A stretch of DNA of 64,000 nucleotides, taken from positions 434,001-498,000 of the forward strand of contig JAFLBD010000001.1 in the NCBI GenBank assembly GCA_017303935.1. Reading direction: 5' to 3'. The notes below the pieces were generated by a model. That model saw only the letters and a program-made list of their open reading frames with translations, had not been told where the DNA came from and did not search any database. Positions 8,757-16,934 of this stretch are shown here, one piece after another (positions within the stretch are counted from its first letter, which is position 1; every line of letters starts with the position of its first letter). Made by a program: the position numbers and the translations under genes. Source of the DNA: Armatimonadota bacterium (GTDB lineage: Bacteria > Armatimonadota > Fimbriimonadia > Fimbriimonadales > Fimbriimonadaceae).

Positions 8757-8774
8757 CGGAGCAATGATGCTCCG
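8757..8774. terminator. Hairpin after the acetyltransferase gene
   Basis: A 7-bp stem (cggagca with tgctccg) and 4-base loop lie eight bases after the stop codon. A T-rich tail (cccttctttct) follows on the plus strand and a T-run on the minus strand, so it may work in both directions. Confidence 0.5.
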
Positions 8775-9036
8775 CCCTTCTTTCTGTACAGGTTCGACAA
8801 GTGATCGCCCTTGGTTTCTCAGGACGAGCACGCATTGGCGTCTAACCGACAAAACTGCTTTTGCTTTTCTGTCCGCTGGGATGACTCCCCTGGACGGACA
8901 GGCGCTATATTGTTATTGGAAGAACCGCTCGTCCTGTTAACCCAAAAAGTACTAGTTTTGCGTTCACTTCCGCAAATATGACTGCGAATAGGGGTGGAAT
9001 TGTTCTGTTCCAGTTTGCGTCCAATCTAAAAGACCC

Positions 9037-9378
9037 ATGCCGATTTATGAATATGAACCCGTGGATTGGGACTGCCTGATCTGTAATGGGAGATTCGAAG
9101 TGCTGCAATCTCCCAACGATGAGGCCCTATCTGTATGCCCGACCTGTGGGATGGACTGCCGCAGGGTTGTCAGCAAGGCTCAGATCAAAGTCGCGAAGTT
9201 TCACGGTCACGACCACGCCGCAACAAAAGGGATGACGAGTTACAAGAAGTCGGGCAAGGGAGTCTGGGAAAAGGTTGCTGGCGAAGGGGTGGATGCCATT
9301 GTCGGCTCGCCTGAAGACATCGCCGCAGTTGAGGCAGAATCGGCTCCACCCGTTCGCAAAATCGTTCTCGACGAATAG
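9037..9378 (+). CDS. FmdB-type zinc ribbon protein
   Basis: The 113-residue protein opens MPIYEYE and then has two Cys pairs, CLIC and CPTC, spaced as in FmdB/CxxC_CXXC_SSSS-family regulators. The N-terminus differs from the usual MPIYEYxC by having PVDWD before the first pair. The Asp/Glu-rich C-terminal half has no known fold. The family's role is poorly defined; some members regulate C1 metabolism. It starts with ATG and has no Shine-Dalgarno. Confidence 0.75.
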   Translation: MPIYEYEPVDWDCLICNGRFEVLQSPNDEALSVCPTCGMDCRRVVSKAQIKVAKFHGHDHAATKGMTSYKKSGKGVWEKVAGEGVDAIVGSPEDIAAVEAESAPPVRKIVLDE

Positions 9379-9384
9379 TCCGCG

Positions 9385-9543
9385 CTACTTTGTGGACTTC
9401 TTGAGGAATGACACAATGGCCATGATCAAGAACACGAAGAAACAGACCTTCGCGATCGTGGCTGCCAATCCGCTGATGGCACCAAAGCCAAGAATTCCAG
9501 CGACGATAGCGACGACGAGAAAAACTAATGCGTAATGTAACAT
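9385..9543 (-). CDS. Small DUF1328 (YtjA-like) membrane protein
   Basis: The 52-residue protein [20 protein letters not shown] and on has two membrane helices and matches the DUF1328/UPF0391 pattern of [23 protein letters not shown]. The function of the family is not established. A perfect AGGAGG sits eight bases upstream of the ATG at 9543, unlike most neighbours that lack a Shine-Dalgarno. It converges with the FmdB gene six bases away. Confidence 0.85.
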   Translation of the reverse strand: MLHYALVFLVVAIVAGILGFGAISGLAATIAKVCFFVFLIMAIVSFLKKSTK

Positions 9544-9640
9544 ACGACCTCCTGTTCTTACTCTGACGTCAAGATTCTGAGAAGCGTGTTGGGAGCAGGA
9601 CCTTTGGAGCGAACCATGGCGATCAACGCGGATATTCTCA

Positions 9641-10579
9641 TTGGAGAAGCTGGCGAACGCCAAGTACAACTTTGGCTATTGGAATCTGATTTTGTCTGAC
9701 GCAGAGCGCAATCCGATCATCCTGATCAACAGCAAGTCCCGCCGAGGGGCGAGCTGGGCGAAGATTGTCACTTCTAGCGCTGCTGCCCATGGCATCCAAG
9801 TGCTTCGTCCCAAGTCTGCTTCACACTTCCAGGCCGCCTTAGCACGAGAAATTCAGTCGGGACGGACAGAAATCTGGATCGGAGGTGGTGACGGAACCGT
9901 CCGCCAAGCGGCCAAGCAGATCGTCGGGAAGGAGATCGTGCTTGGAATCCTTCCGCTTGGCACCGGAAATGCGCTGGGGAACGAACTGGGCATACCCGCA
10001 AATCCGACCACGGTCGTCGATTTCCTTTTGACGCAGGCAGTGCGAAAGCCGATCGATGTGGGCCGCTTTGGCAATGAAGTGTTTGTGAATGTCGCCACCC
10101 AAGGGCTGACTGCTGGAATTGCCTTGAACTTGTGCGCAGATCAAAAGAGGACTTTTGGGCGATTTGTGTATTTCCCAGCGATGTTCCGCGCGGTCAAGTC
10201 ATTGCGCCCTACTCGAATCAAAATTGAGTCAGAAGAAGGCAACTTTAATGGCAAAATCTTGCAGTTTGTCGCTGCCAGCACGAAATTTCATGGGGGATTG
10301 TTCGCGGCTTCGCCGACTTCGAGTATCAACGATGGGAAACTCAGTGTTTACGTTGTAGGATTTTCTAAGAAAGTTGATGTTTTCAGGTACTTTTGGGCCA
10401 TGGCTCGGGGTAGACATACCGAGCTCGAATCAGTTTGGACCATTGACACCGCAAAGTTAAAGGTGACGCTACCGAGACGGCGGACCTTTGTCCTAGACGG
10501 GGATTTTGTTCGTTGTCGCCAAGCAACTCTGGAAGTGGTCGCTAGCGGATTGACAGTGTTAGCTGCGCCGGGATCCTAA
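9641..10579 (+). CDS. Diacylglycerol/sphingosine kinase-family lipid kinase
   Basis: The 312-residue protein has the DAGK catalytic loop [14 protein letters not shown] and the [14 protein letters not shown] motif that define the YegS/DgkB/LCB5 superfamily. It would phosphorylate a lipid alcohol such as diacylglycerol, recycling it for phospholipid synthesis. A C-terminal beta domain follows ([17 protein letters not shown]). The TTG at 9641 gives a slightly long N-terminus; a start closer to the [14 protein letters not shown] segment is possible. Confidence 0.85.
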   Translation: MEKLANAKYNFGYWNLILSDAERNPIILINSKSRRGASWAKIVTSSAAAHGIQVLRPKSASHFQAALAREIQSGRTEIWIGGGDGTVRQAAKQIVGKEIVLGILPLGTGNALGNELGIPANPTTVVDFLLTQAVRKPIDVGRFGNEVFVNVATQGLTAGIALNLCADQKRTFGRFVYFPAMFRAVKSLRPTRIKIESEEGNFNGKILQFVAASTKFHGGLFAASPTSSINDGKLSVYVVGFSKKVDVFRYFWAMARGRHTELESVWTIDTAKLKVTLPRRRTFVLDGDFVRCRQATLEVVASGLTVLAAPGS

Positions 10580-10764
10580 ATTCCTGATCGAAGATTTTTG
10601 GCCCATCGGAGCAGGGCAAAGACGGCAACCGAAATCACCGTTTCGAGCATCATATCATTGGGGTTCACGTTCAGATCATTCCAGTTCAGAGGCGCAATAG
10701 CCCAAGTGTCCCTGCGAGGAATGAGTGAATCTAAAGAAAATCCTTTCAGAGGCTGAACAAAAGT
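10576..10764 (-). pseudogene. Possible gene remnant between the lipid kinase and tyrA
   Basis: An open minus-strand frame encodes a protein-like sequence (for example TWAIAPLNWNDLNVNP and a short hydrophobic VISVAVFALLRWAK tail) with no conventional start except two ATGs at 10653 and 10650 near its end. It may be the 3' remnant of a decayed gene, or chance. Its stop overlaps the stop of the convergent kinase gene. Confidence 0.25.
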
Positions 10765-10869
10765 TCATTTTTAGGTGGTCTTTCTAGGGAAGAACCACGT
10801 ACTGATATGTGGCAATGGGCAAAGGTGCCAAAATAGCCACGAGGCACGTCTTTTCGCGCCAATTATTTC

Positions 10870-11667
10870 ATGAAAGTTGCAGTCGTCGGCACTGGCCTTA
10901 TAGGTGGTTCGATTGGCAAAGGCCTGCTGGAGTCGGGTCTTGCCGAATCTGTGTTTGGGTTTGACCTAGACGCCGAAACCCTGCAGTGCGCTCTCGACGG
11001 CGACTTTATTTCAGAAAAGTTGGACGTCGCCGAGCAAGGTCCGGAGATTGATCTGTGGGTGCTGGCGGTTCCACCAAACGCCGTTTCTGGGTGGTTGCAA
11101 GAGATCGCATCTGTCGCCCGGCCCGAAGCGAGCATCACCGATTGCACGAGCGTCAAGCAAAGCCTATACTCTTCGCTCCCAGAATCGCTCACAACCCAAT
11201 TTGTGGGAGGCCATCCGATGGCAGGTCATCGTTCTCATGGGCTGGAATACGCCCGGGCCGACTTGTTTGAAGATGCTTTCTGGATTCTTACGCCGGAGTC
11301 CTCCAATTCTGAGTCGCTGAAGAAGGTGGAGCAGATGGTGTACGCGCTTGACGCCAAGCCGATCTGCATGTCTCCCGCCGAGCATGATCAGCATGTGGCG
11401 ATGCTCAGCCACTTGCCCAATATGCTGGCGAACCTACTTTCGGGGCTGGGGCGAGATCTTCAGCATGAATACGTTGCTGGGGGATCGTGGCAAGATTTGA
11501 CCCGAGTCGCAGGCGGAAATCCCGATCTTTGGAAGCAGATCCTGCTTCACAACCGCGATGACGTTGTCAAGGCTTTGGGCGAATTGCGAAACCGGCTCGA
11601 TGCCGTCGAAGAAGCGATGAAGGTCGGCGACGAAGATGCACTGGCGCGCTGGTTTAGTGGACAATAA
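10870..11667 (+). CDS. tyrA: Prephenate dehydrogenase
   Basis: The 265-residue enzyme makes 4-hydroxyphenylpyruvate from prephenate in tyrosine biosynthesis. The N-terminal Rossmann motif is VVGTGLIGGSIGKGL. Other family marks are DCTSVKQ, the substrate loop GGHPMAGHRSHG, and HDQHVAMLSHLPNMLA in the C-terminal helical domain. There is no chorismate mutase or ACT domain, so it is the short form. The next gene, aroA, follows nine bases later, consistent with an aromatic amino acid operon. Confidence 0.93.
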   Translation: MKVAVVGTGLIGGSIGKGLLESGLAESVFGFDLDAETLQCALDGDFISEKLDVAEQGPEIDLWVLAVPPNAVSGWLQEIASVARPEASITDCTSVKQSLYSSLPESLTTQFVGGHPMAGHRSHGLEYARADLFEDAFWILTPESSNSESLKKVEQMVYALDAKPICMSPAEHDQHVAMLSHLPNMLANLLSGLGRDLQHEYVAGGSWQDLTRVAGGNPDLWKQILLHNRDDVVKALGELRNRLDAVEEAMKVGDEDALARWFSGQ

Positions 11668-11676
11668 CCTTCAGCG

Positions 11677-12951
11677 ATGAAGGTTGGGGAAATCAAAATT
11701 CGTCCGTGCGGGCCATTGGTGGGGACTCTGCGCGTTCCGCCAGACAAATCCATCACCCACCGAGTGTTTCTGCTTTCTTCACTGGCGACCTCCCCCTCCG
11801 AAATCAGTAACCCGCTGCTCGGCGACGATTGCATTGCGACTCTCAATATTTGCCGGAAACTGGGCACCACGGCCGTGCAAGAAGGTGATGTTTGGCGGAT
11901 CAATCCTGCCACTGATTGGCCCTTGGATCTGGGCGAATTGGACTGTGGAAACTCGGGCACCACACTCCGCCTCATGTCTGGAGTGCTTGCATCGAAAGGC
12001 GTCAATGCCGTGCTGACCGGTGACGAATCCCTTTCCAAGCGTCCGATGAAGCGGGTGGTCACGCCACTCCAAATGATGGGGGCTGCAATTCAAGGCGAGT
12101 TCCCACCAGTACAAATTTCGAGCTCAAAGTTGCACGGAATCGATTACGTTTCGAGCATTCCCAGCGCGCAAGTCAAATCGGCGGTACTACTTGCGGGGCT
12201 ATCCGCCGAAGGATCGACCTCGGTCCGAGAATCGATGCAAAGTCGCGACCACACCGAAAGGATGCTGGCGGGATTTGGCGCGGACATTCAAGTGACCGAG
12301 TTAACGACAATCGTCCGCCCTTCGAAATTCGCAGGATTCAAAATTGACGTTCCCAGCGATATCTCGAGTGCGGCGTTCTGGATGGTGGCCGCAGCAATCG
12401 TCCCTGGGAGCGAATTGACTCTGTTGAAAGTTGGGGTCAATCCTACGCGCGCAGGAATTTTGGACGTGCTTTCACAGGCGGGTGCTGATTTCGAACTTGA
12501 AAACGCTACAGACGGACAAGGTGAACCAGTTTCTGACATCGTGATTCGTTTCAAGCCCGGTCTTAAGAATTTCAAGATTGAAGGGGCGTTGGTGCCGAGG
12601 TTGATCGATGAGATTCCGGTGCTCGCCCTGCTCGCGACCCAGTGCCAAGGAATTTCAAAATTCCACGATGTCGAAGAATTGACGGTCAAGGAGAGCAACC
12701 GGCTTGAGCGCACCGTAGAACTCATCCGCGCGCTTGGCGGCAAAGCTGAGATCACGGCAGAAGGATTCGAAATCGAAGGGCCGACTCCATTGGTGGGTGC
12801 CACAATGCACGCCCACCATGATCACCGAATGGCGATGACATTGGCAATCGCCGGGCTGATCGCTCCGGGCGAAACCATCATTCTTGGCGCCGAGACGATT
12901 GGTTCAAGTTATCCTGATTTTATGCAGCAAATGAGTTCACTCCAGCAGTGA
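11677..12951 (+). CDS. aroA: 3-phosphoshikimate 1-carboxyvinyltransferase (EPSP synthase)
   Basis: The 424-residue enzyme joins phosphoenolpyruvate to shikimate 3-phosphate. Visible motifs are PPDKSITHR near the start, LDCGNSGTTLRLMSG, the PEP-binding LTGDESLSKRPMKR, and DIPVLALLATQ with KESNRL late. The LDCGNSGTTLRLMSG loop keeps the usual Gly of common EPSP synthases. Co-transcribed with tyrA; cmk lies 500 bases downstream, the familiar aroA-cmk order. Confidence 0.95.
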   Translation: MKVGEIKIRPCGPLVGTLRVPPDKSITHRVFLLSSLATSPSEISNPLLGDDCIATLNICRKLGTTAVQEGDVWRINPATDWPLDLGELDCGNSGTTLRLMSGVLASKGVNAVLTGDESLSKRPMKRVVTPLQMMGAAIQGEFPPVQISSSKLHGIDYVSSIPSAQVKSAVLLAGLSAEGSTSVRESMQSRDHTERMLAGFGADIQVTELTTIVRPSKFAGFKIDVPSDISSAAFWMVAAAIVPGSELTLLKVGVNPTRAGILDVLSQAGADFELENATDGQGEPVSDIVIRFKPGLKNFKIEGALVPRLIDEIPVLALLATQCQGISKFHDVEELTVKESNRLERTVELIRALGGKAEITAEGFEIEGPTPLVGATMHAHHDHRMAMTLAIAGLIAPGETIILGAETIGSSYPDFMQQMSSLQQ

Positions 12952-12982
12952 ACCCTGCTCAAAACTTCTTAAAATTCGGCAG

Positions 12983-13306
12983 TCATTTTGGTAGCAGAAT
13001 CACAGGAACGTCAATTTTCTCAACGGTTCTTTTTTGGAAGTACTCTTCAGTCACGACTTCGTCACGGAACAATTTTGAATCTGAATATACTGCGACTCGG
13101 GTTTGATCGACTTTGCTTATCAACACAACTCGAGCCTCATCAGGCATCAGCGAAACAGCTCGACTGTTGGCAAAACTCACTGAAACTATTTTCGAGGAGC
13201 GATTAACCAGAAGAACCTCTCTGCCTTCCGAACATCCAGCGGCAATCAGTGCGAAACTCAACCCGCAGATGATCTTAGTGAGATTCTTTAATTTTCCAAT
13301 GCGCAC
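12983..13306 (-). CDS. Small hypothetical lipoprotein
   Basis: This 107-residue protein has a basic N-terminus, a hydrophobic stretch and the lipobox LIAAGC (Cys25), so it should be lipid-anchored. The mature part has short beta-rich segments (EVLLVNRSSKIVSVSFAN, ARVVLISKVDQTRVAVYSD) and no recognised domain. It interrupts the aroA-cmk order on the opposite strand. Confidence 0.6.
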   Translation of the reverse strand: MRIGKLKNLTKIICGLSFALIAAGCSEGREVLLVNRSSKIVSVSFANSRAVSLMPDEARVVLISKVDQTRVAVYSDSKLFRDEVVTEEYFQKRTVEKIDVPVILLPK

Positions 13307-13476
13307 AGCAGTTCCATTCTAACGACCTCATCGCGATATCGTCCAGTAAATTCTTCTCTCTGCACCAAATTCGCCTATCGTGAGTACCTGCTCCAACTTC
13401 TCGAATATCGTTATGAGTCATTCTGTTTGCCTCATCAGTTGGTAACCTTTGGCAACATGTTGGGAGGAAACTCTTT

Positions 13477-14202
13477 TTGAGTTCACAGAATCCGACGAAG
13501 CAAAATCCTGATTTAGAAATGATTCAAAAGAAAATTGTCGTAGCCATCGACGGACCTGCAGGCGCGGGCAAGAGCACCGTCGCCAAAATGGTCGCCGAGG
13601 CATTAGGATTGAGAGTCCTGGACACCGGGGCGATGTACCGATGCGTCGCACTCTTGGCGTCACGCGCTGGGTTGTCGGCGGAACAAGGCGAGCAAGCGGC
13701 GAACCTCGCTCGAGAAGCGGATATCGGATTCGAAGAAGCGCAGACTCAGCGCGTGATCTTGAATGGCGAAGATGTTTCTGAATGCATTCGCACGCCAGAG
13801 ATGAGCAATTTAGCGAGCGCGCTCAGCGCATTTCCCGCTGTGCGGCAGGTCTTGGTCGAACAGCAAAAGAAGATTATTGAATCGGGCGGCTTTGTGCTAG
13901 AAGGAAGAGATACCACCACGGTCATCGCTCCCAACGCGGAAGTGAAGGTCTATCTGACAGCAAGCATCGAAGAGCGCGCGAATCGCCGGCATAAGGAACT
14001 CGCGGAACGCGGAGACGTGGTGGACTATGATGCGCTTGTGAAGCAGATTGCAGAACGCGACGCGAGAGATATGAACCGTGAAGAGAGCCCGCTCCGCAAG
14101 GCTCCAGGAGCGCTCGCCATAGAAACCTATGGCATGTCCCCCCAAGAAGTCGCCGCAAAGATTATCGAAGCAGCGCAAGCCGTCGGGAACAAACAGACGT
14201 AA
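13477..14202 (+). CDS. cmk: Cytidylate kinase
   Basis: The 241-residue enzyme phosphorylates CMP and dCMP. It has the P-loop GPAGAGKSTVAKMVAEALG, the LDTGAMYR motif that binds the pyrimidine nucleotide, LEGRDTTTVIAPNA and the late RDxxR segment (ERDARDMNREESPL). The TTG at 13477 is chosen because GGAGG lies nine bases before it; it adds 14 residues before the first internal ATG. The length fits the family. Confidence 0.93.
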   Translation: MSSQNPTKQNPDLEMIQKKIVVAIDGPAGAGKSTVAKMVAEALGLRVLDTGAMYRCVALLASRAGLSAEQGEQAANLAREADIGFEEAQTQRVILNGEDVSECIRTPEMSNLASALSAFPAVRQVLVEQQKKIIESGGFVLEGRDTTTVIAPNAEVKVYLTASIEERANRRHKELAERGDVVDYDALVKQIAERDARDMNREESPLRKAPGALAIETYGMSPQEVAAKIIEAAQAVGNKQT

Positions 14203-14279
14203 ACTGCTTGTTAAAGCGAATTGCCACTCCAAACAAGGGGATATTCAGCCAAAATTGGTTTAAGAAGTTTCGATCGATC

Positions 14280-15092
14280 ATGAAAAACACATTGTTTCTA
14301 TCCGCAATGCTCGCCGCAGTTCTGATGGCGGGATGCAATAGCTCGACCACTGAGGCCGCTTCGACCGATAAGAAGGACCCGGTCGCCTCGACCACGAACC
14401 CGACTGGCACTGTGAATGAAGATGCCAAGGGTGTCGCAGCAAGCGTCCCAGGCGTTCCGACCCCAGATGCTGGAAATGGTAAGTCGGGAAAATCGCTTGA
14501 TGGGGGCGAACCTGGCAAGAAAACTGATCCTGCTAAGCCTGAAGGGAAAGAGGATAAGACTGTAGCAAATTCCAATCCCAATGGCAAGGACAGTTTTGAT
14601 ACTGAGAAAATGGGTGACACTTCGGACCCGCAAGTTATTCATCAGAACGATGAAGTTGTTGCCGTAAAAGACCCAGGTACCGATCGACCCAAGACCGATC
14701 CTCGACTTGCAGAAGCTGACAAGTTGATGAACAAGGGCGCAACGATCTCTACGTTCGCAGGCACCTTCGAGAGATACGTTGACCCGAAAATCAAGGCGAA
14801 GTATCCAGAGGTCATTAAGAAGCTCGGGCCGAAAGGCAAAGATTTCAAGATGCCGAATTCGGTGATTACGATCAATGCGGATGGCTCGTTCAGCTGGCAT
14901 GACGTTGGCGGACTCGTGGACCGAACCGTAACCGGCACCGTCAGCGTGAAGAACGGTGTGGCCACTTTCAAAGTCAGCAAAGTCACGGGTTATCCCGCGA
15001 TGAACGATGGTGACCGAGATGGATTCACCGCGATCTTGCTCAAAGATGGCAAGTTCATGCGCAACAAACTTCAACGATTCGACCGCAAATAA
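14280..15092 (+). CDS. Hypothetical lipoprotein with Lys/Asp/Pro-rich spacer
   Basis: The 270-residue protein starts MKNTLFLSAMLAAVLMAGC (lipobox Cys19), continues with a long disordered region rich in Thr, Pro, Gly, Asp and Lys, and ends in a compact beta-rich domain (about 150-270) with VITINADGSFSWHDVGG and GTVSVKNGVATFKVSKV. This looks like a surface domain held off the membrane by a flexible stalk. No family is recognised. A longer start at 14208 exists, but the lipobox supports 14280. Confidence 0.65.
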   Translation: MKNTLFLSAMLAAVLMAGCNSSTTEAASTDKKDPVASTTNPTGTVNEDAKGVAASVPGVPTPDAGNGKSGKSLDGGEPGKKTDPAKPEGKEDKTVANSNPNGKDSFDTEKMGDTSDPQVIHQNDEVVAVKDPGTDRPKTDPRLAEADKLMNKGATISTFAGTFERYVDPKIKAKYPEVIKKLGPKGKDFKMPNSVITINADGSFSWHDVGGLVDRTVTGTVSVKNGVATFKVSKVTGYPAMNDGDRDGFTAILLKDGKFMRNKLQRFDRK

Positions 15093-15109
15093 TCTGTTCG
15101 GTTGACTAG

Positions 15110-15148
15110 CAAAAATGCCTGGAAGCAATGCGCTTCCGGGCATTTTTG
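15110..15148 (+). terminator. Intrinsic terminator
   Basis: A stem of aaaaatgcc plus ggaagc paired with gcttcc plus gggcattttt follows the lipoprotein gene and is rich in A upstream and T downstream. It probably ends the lipoprotein transcript. Confidence 0.8.
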
Positions 15149-15272
15149 TTAGGATTACGCCTTCTATTTGCGTTTTTTGGGTCATTTTCGAGGGAACCTG
15201 ACGTACACTCAAAGAGCGCATGAGCAATGTTTCGGTCGTGCGCGCAATATTGCGATAATTCAAAGAGGAAGA

Positions 15273-16640
15273 ATGATGAAAATGAGTGGGAAACTCGGAT
15301 TGATCGCGTTGGTTTCGGCCATTGCTGGTCCAGCTTTAGCAGCCAACCCTGAAGTGCTTTTTTATGACGGTTTTGAGACAGTAGCTTCTGGAAGCAATCC
15401 AGACGCTGCCATCTGGAATCTCGGTACAACTTGTTCCAACCTGGCAACACAACAGCCTGGCGCAACGGTTCAATCGAGCTATTCCTACCCAGTGGGTACA
15501 AACACGACCACGGTGACTCCAGTCGCAGGTAGCAACCTCTCGCTGGTTCCAACAATCGCCGTCTCATCGAGACTTCGCTACTGGGGCAAACTCTCCCGAC
15601 CAACAACAACAACAGAAGTCTGCCGGTTGAGCTTCTACCAATGGGATGACCCATCCAATATTTCTGGATCGGGCAATGGCCGAATGATGATTCAGCTGAC
15701 GGACTACAATCCTGGCTACAGCATCATTCCAAACACGACAACTTCTGGCGTAAACCAAACGATCATTTCGGGCAGCTTGCAACAGCTCGTAGCTGCAGGA
15801 TTCTGGAACGACAGCGGCACTGCTCCAAACCCTGGTCAAAACTACAACGGAGGATGGTATGGTCCAATCGCTGGCGCACCTATCGCCATCGGTAGCGCGT
15901 TTGCTGGTCGATTGTTGTACTTTACGGGTGCTTCTCCAATCCCAGGTATGAACTCCGGTTTCTGCGCCATGGGACAAAACACAAGCCCGCTCAAGCGACG
16001 CTCCCGTGGCTGGCACAAGTTTGATGTCCTCTACGGACCAGGACGCACTGAATTCCATGTTGATGGCGTCCTGATGTTCTATGTCGACGGGCAAAAGACG
16101 GCAACTTTTGACTTGCTGACCCTCGGTCCAAACGAATCATCGTCAACGTTCTTCGGACTCTACGATGAACTCAAGGCAACGACCTATGATCCAGGAATGA
16201 TCAGCTTCAACGTTGGGTTCCAAAACTTCGTCGGCGACGTCACACAAATTCCTCTGACTGTCGAAGTCGTCGATGGTGGTGGAACCGTGGTTGCGGGTCC
16301 ATACAGCACCAGCTGCGACGCATCTGGCAATGTGGTAATCAACCCAACTGGACTGCCAGTCGGAAACTACAAGCTCCGAGTGGGTGGCTCTAGCTTCCTC
16401 ACCAACAACGTGCTGTTCGACTACTCGACGCTCGGTTCCTACACCGCCAGCTTGAGCTTGGTCAACGGCGACGTTGATGATGATGGTGAAGTAGGATCGA
16501 CAGACTTCGATACCGTGGTTGCGAACTTCGGCAACAGCCCAGCAACGGCCTCTCAAGGCGACGTTGATGGCGACGGTGAAGTCGGTTCCAGCGACTTCGA
16601 TATCGTGGTTGCAAACTTCGCTCTCGGCGACAATCCGTAA
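15273..16640 (+). CDS. Secreted protein with beta-sandwich and twin calcium-loop (dockerin-like) tail
   Basis: The 455-residue protein has a signal peptide (MMKMSGKLGLIALVSAIAGP, cleavage after ALA). A lectin/jelly-roll-like region (FYDGFET opening, HKFDVLYGPGRTEFHVDGV in the middle) follows, then a beta-sandwich module, then two calcium-loop repeats at the extreme C-terminus: GDVDDDGEVGSTDFD and GDVDGDGEVGSSDFD, each followed by VVANF. The same tail ends five other proteins in this window. AGAGG precedes the ATG. It is not next to any cohesin or glycosidase gene. Confidence 0.75.
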   Translation: MMKMSGKLGLIALVSAIAGPALAANPEVLFYDGFETVASGSNPDAAIWNLGTTCSNLATQQPGATVQSSYSYPVGTNTTTVTPVAGSNLSLVPTIAVSSRLRYWGKLSRPTTTTEVCRLSFYQWDDPSNISGSGNGRMMIQLTDYNPGYSIIPNTTTSGVNQTIISGSLQQLVAAGFWNDSGTAPNPGQNYNGGWYGPIAGAPIAIGSAFAGRLLYFTGASPIPGMNSGFCAMGQNTSPLKRRSRGWHKFDVLYGPGRTEFHVDGVLMFYVDGQKTATFDLLTLGPNESSSTFFGLYDELKATTYDPGMISFNVGFQNFVGDVTQIPLTVEVVDGGGTVVAGPYSTSCDASGNVVINPTGLPVGNYKLRVGGSSFLTNNVLFDYSTLGSYTASLSLVNGDVDDDGEVGSTDFDTVVANFGNSPATASQGDVDGDGEVGSSDFDIVVANFALGDNP

Positions 16641-16659
16641 TCGACGAGTTCGAAAAAAA

Positions 16660-16694
16660 GACAGTGGGCGGCCCGAATCGGGCCGCCCACTGTC
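16660..16694 (-). terminator. Hairpin terminator, downstream of tRNA-Arg on the minus strand
   Basis: A 16-17-bp perfect stem (gacagtgggcggcccga with tcgggccgcccactgtc). The run of T follows on the minus strand (CTTTTTTTCG), so it fits the end of the tRNA-Arg transcript, and it may also stop the convergent secreted-protein gene. Confidence 0.8.
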
Positions 16695-16748
16695 GCGTTT
16701 GGTCATGCGATCAAGCGCAAAAAAGCGACGATCAGAGAAAGGGAGATT

Positions 16749-16824
16749 TGGCGCGGACGAAGGGATTCGAACCCCCAACCCTCAGTTCCGAAGACTGATG
16801 CTCTATCCGTTGAGCTACGTCCGC
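16749..16824 (-). tRNA. tRNA-Arg (anticodon TCG)
   Basis: A 76-base cloverleaf with CCA encoded. The acceptor stem is GCGGACG with CGTCCGC, the D arm is GCTC..GAGC, and the anticodon stem-loop is TCAGT-CTTCGGA-ACTGA, giving anticodon TCG (Arg, CGA/CGG). The T arm has TTCGAAT with two G-U pairs. Confidence 0.95.
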
Positions 16825-16934
16825 ACAGGCAGGGAACAGGATACCCCGGAAAGAAAATTTCTGCAATCAATCCAATATTTGCAAATTGGTGAAACTATAG
16901 ATTCAATTGAACCTATAATAATATGTAGGAGAGT

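Noticed and set aside
14298-15263. A 321-residue open frame opposite the 14280-15092 lipoprotein gene
   Set aside because: It has no motif or plausible start signal, and it crosses the terminator at 15110-15148.
16440-16620. CRISPR-like direct repeats
   Set aside because: The repeated DNA is the coding sequence of the two calcium loops, with unequal spacing and no spacer pattern.
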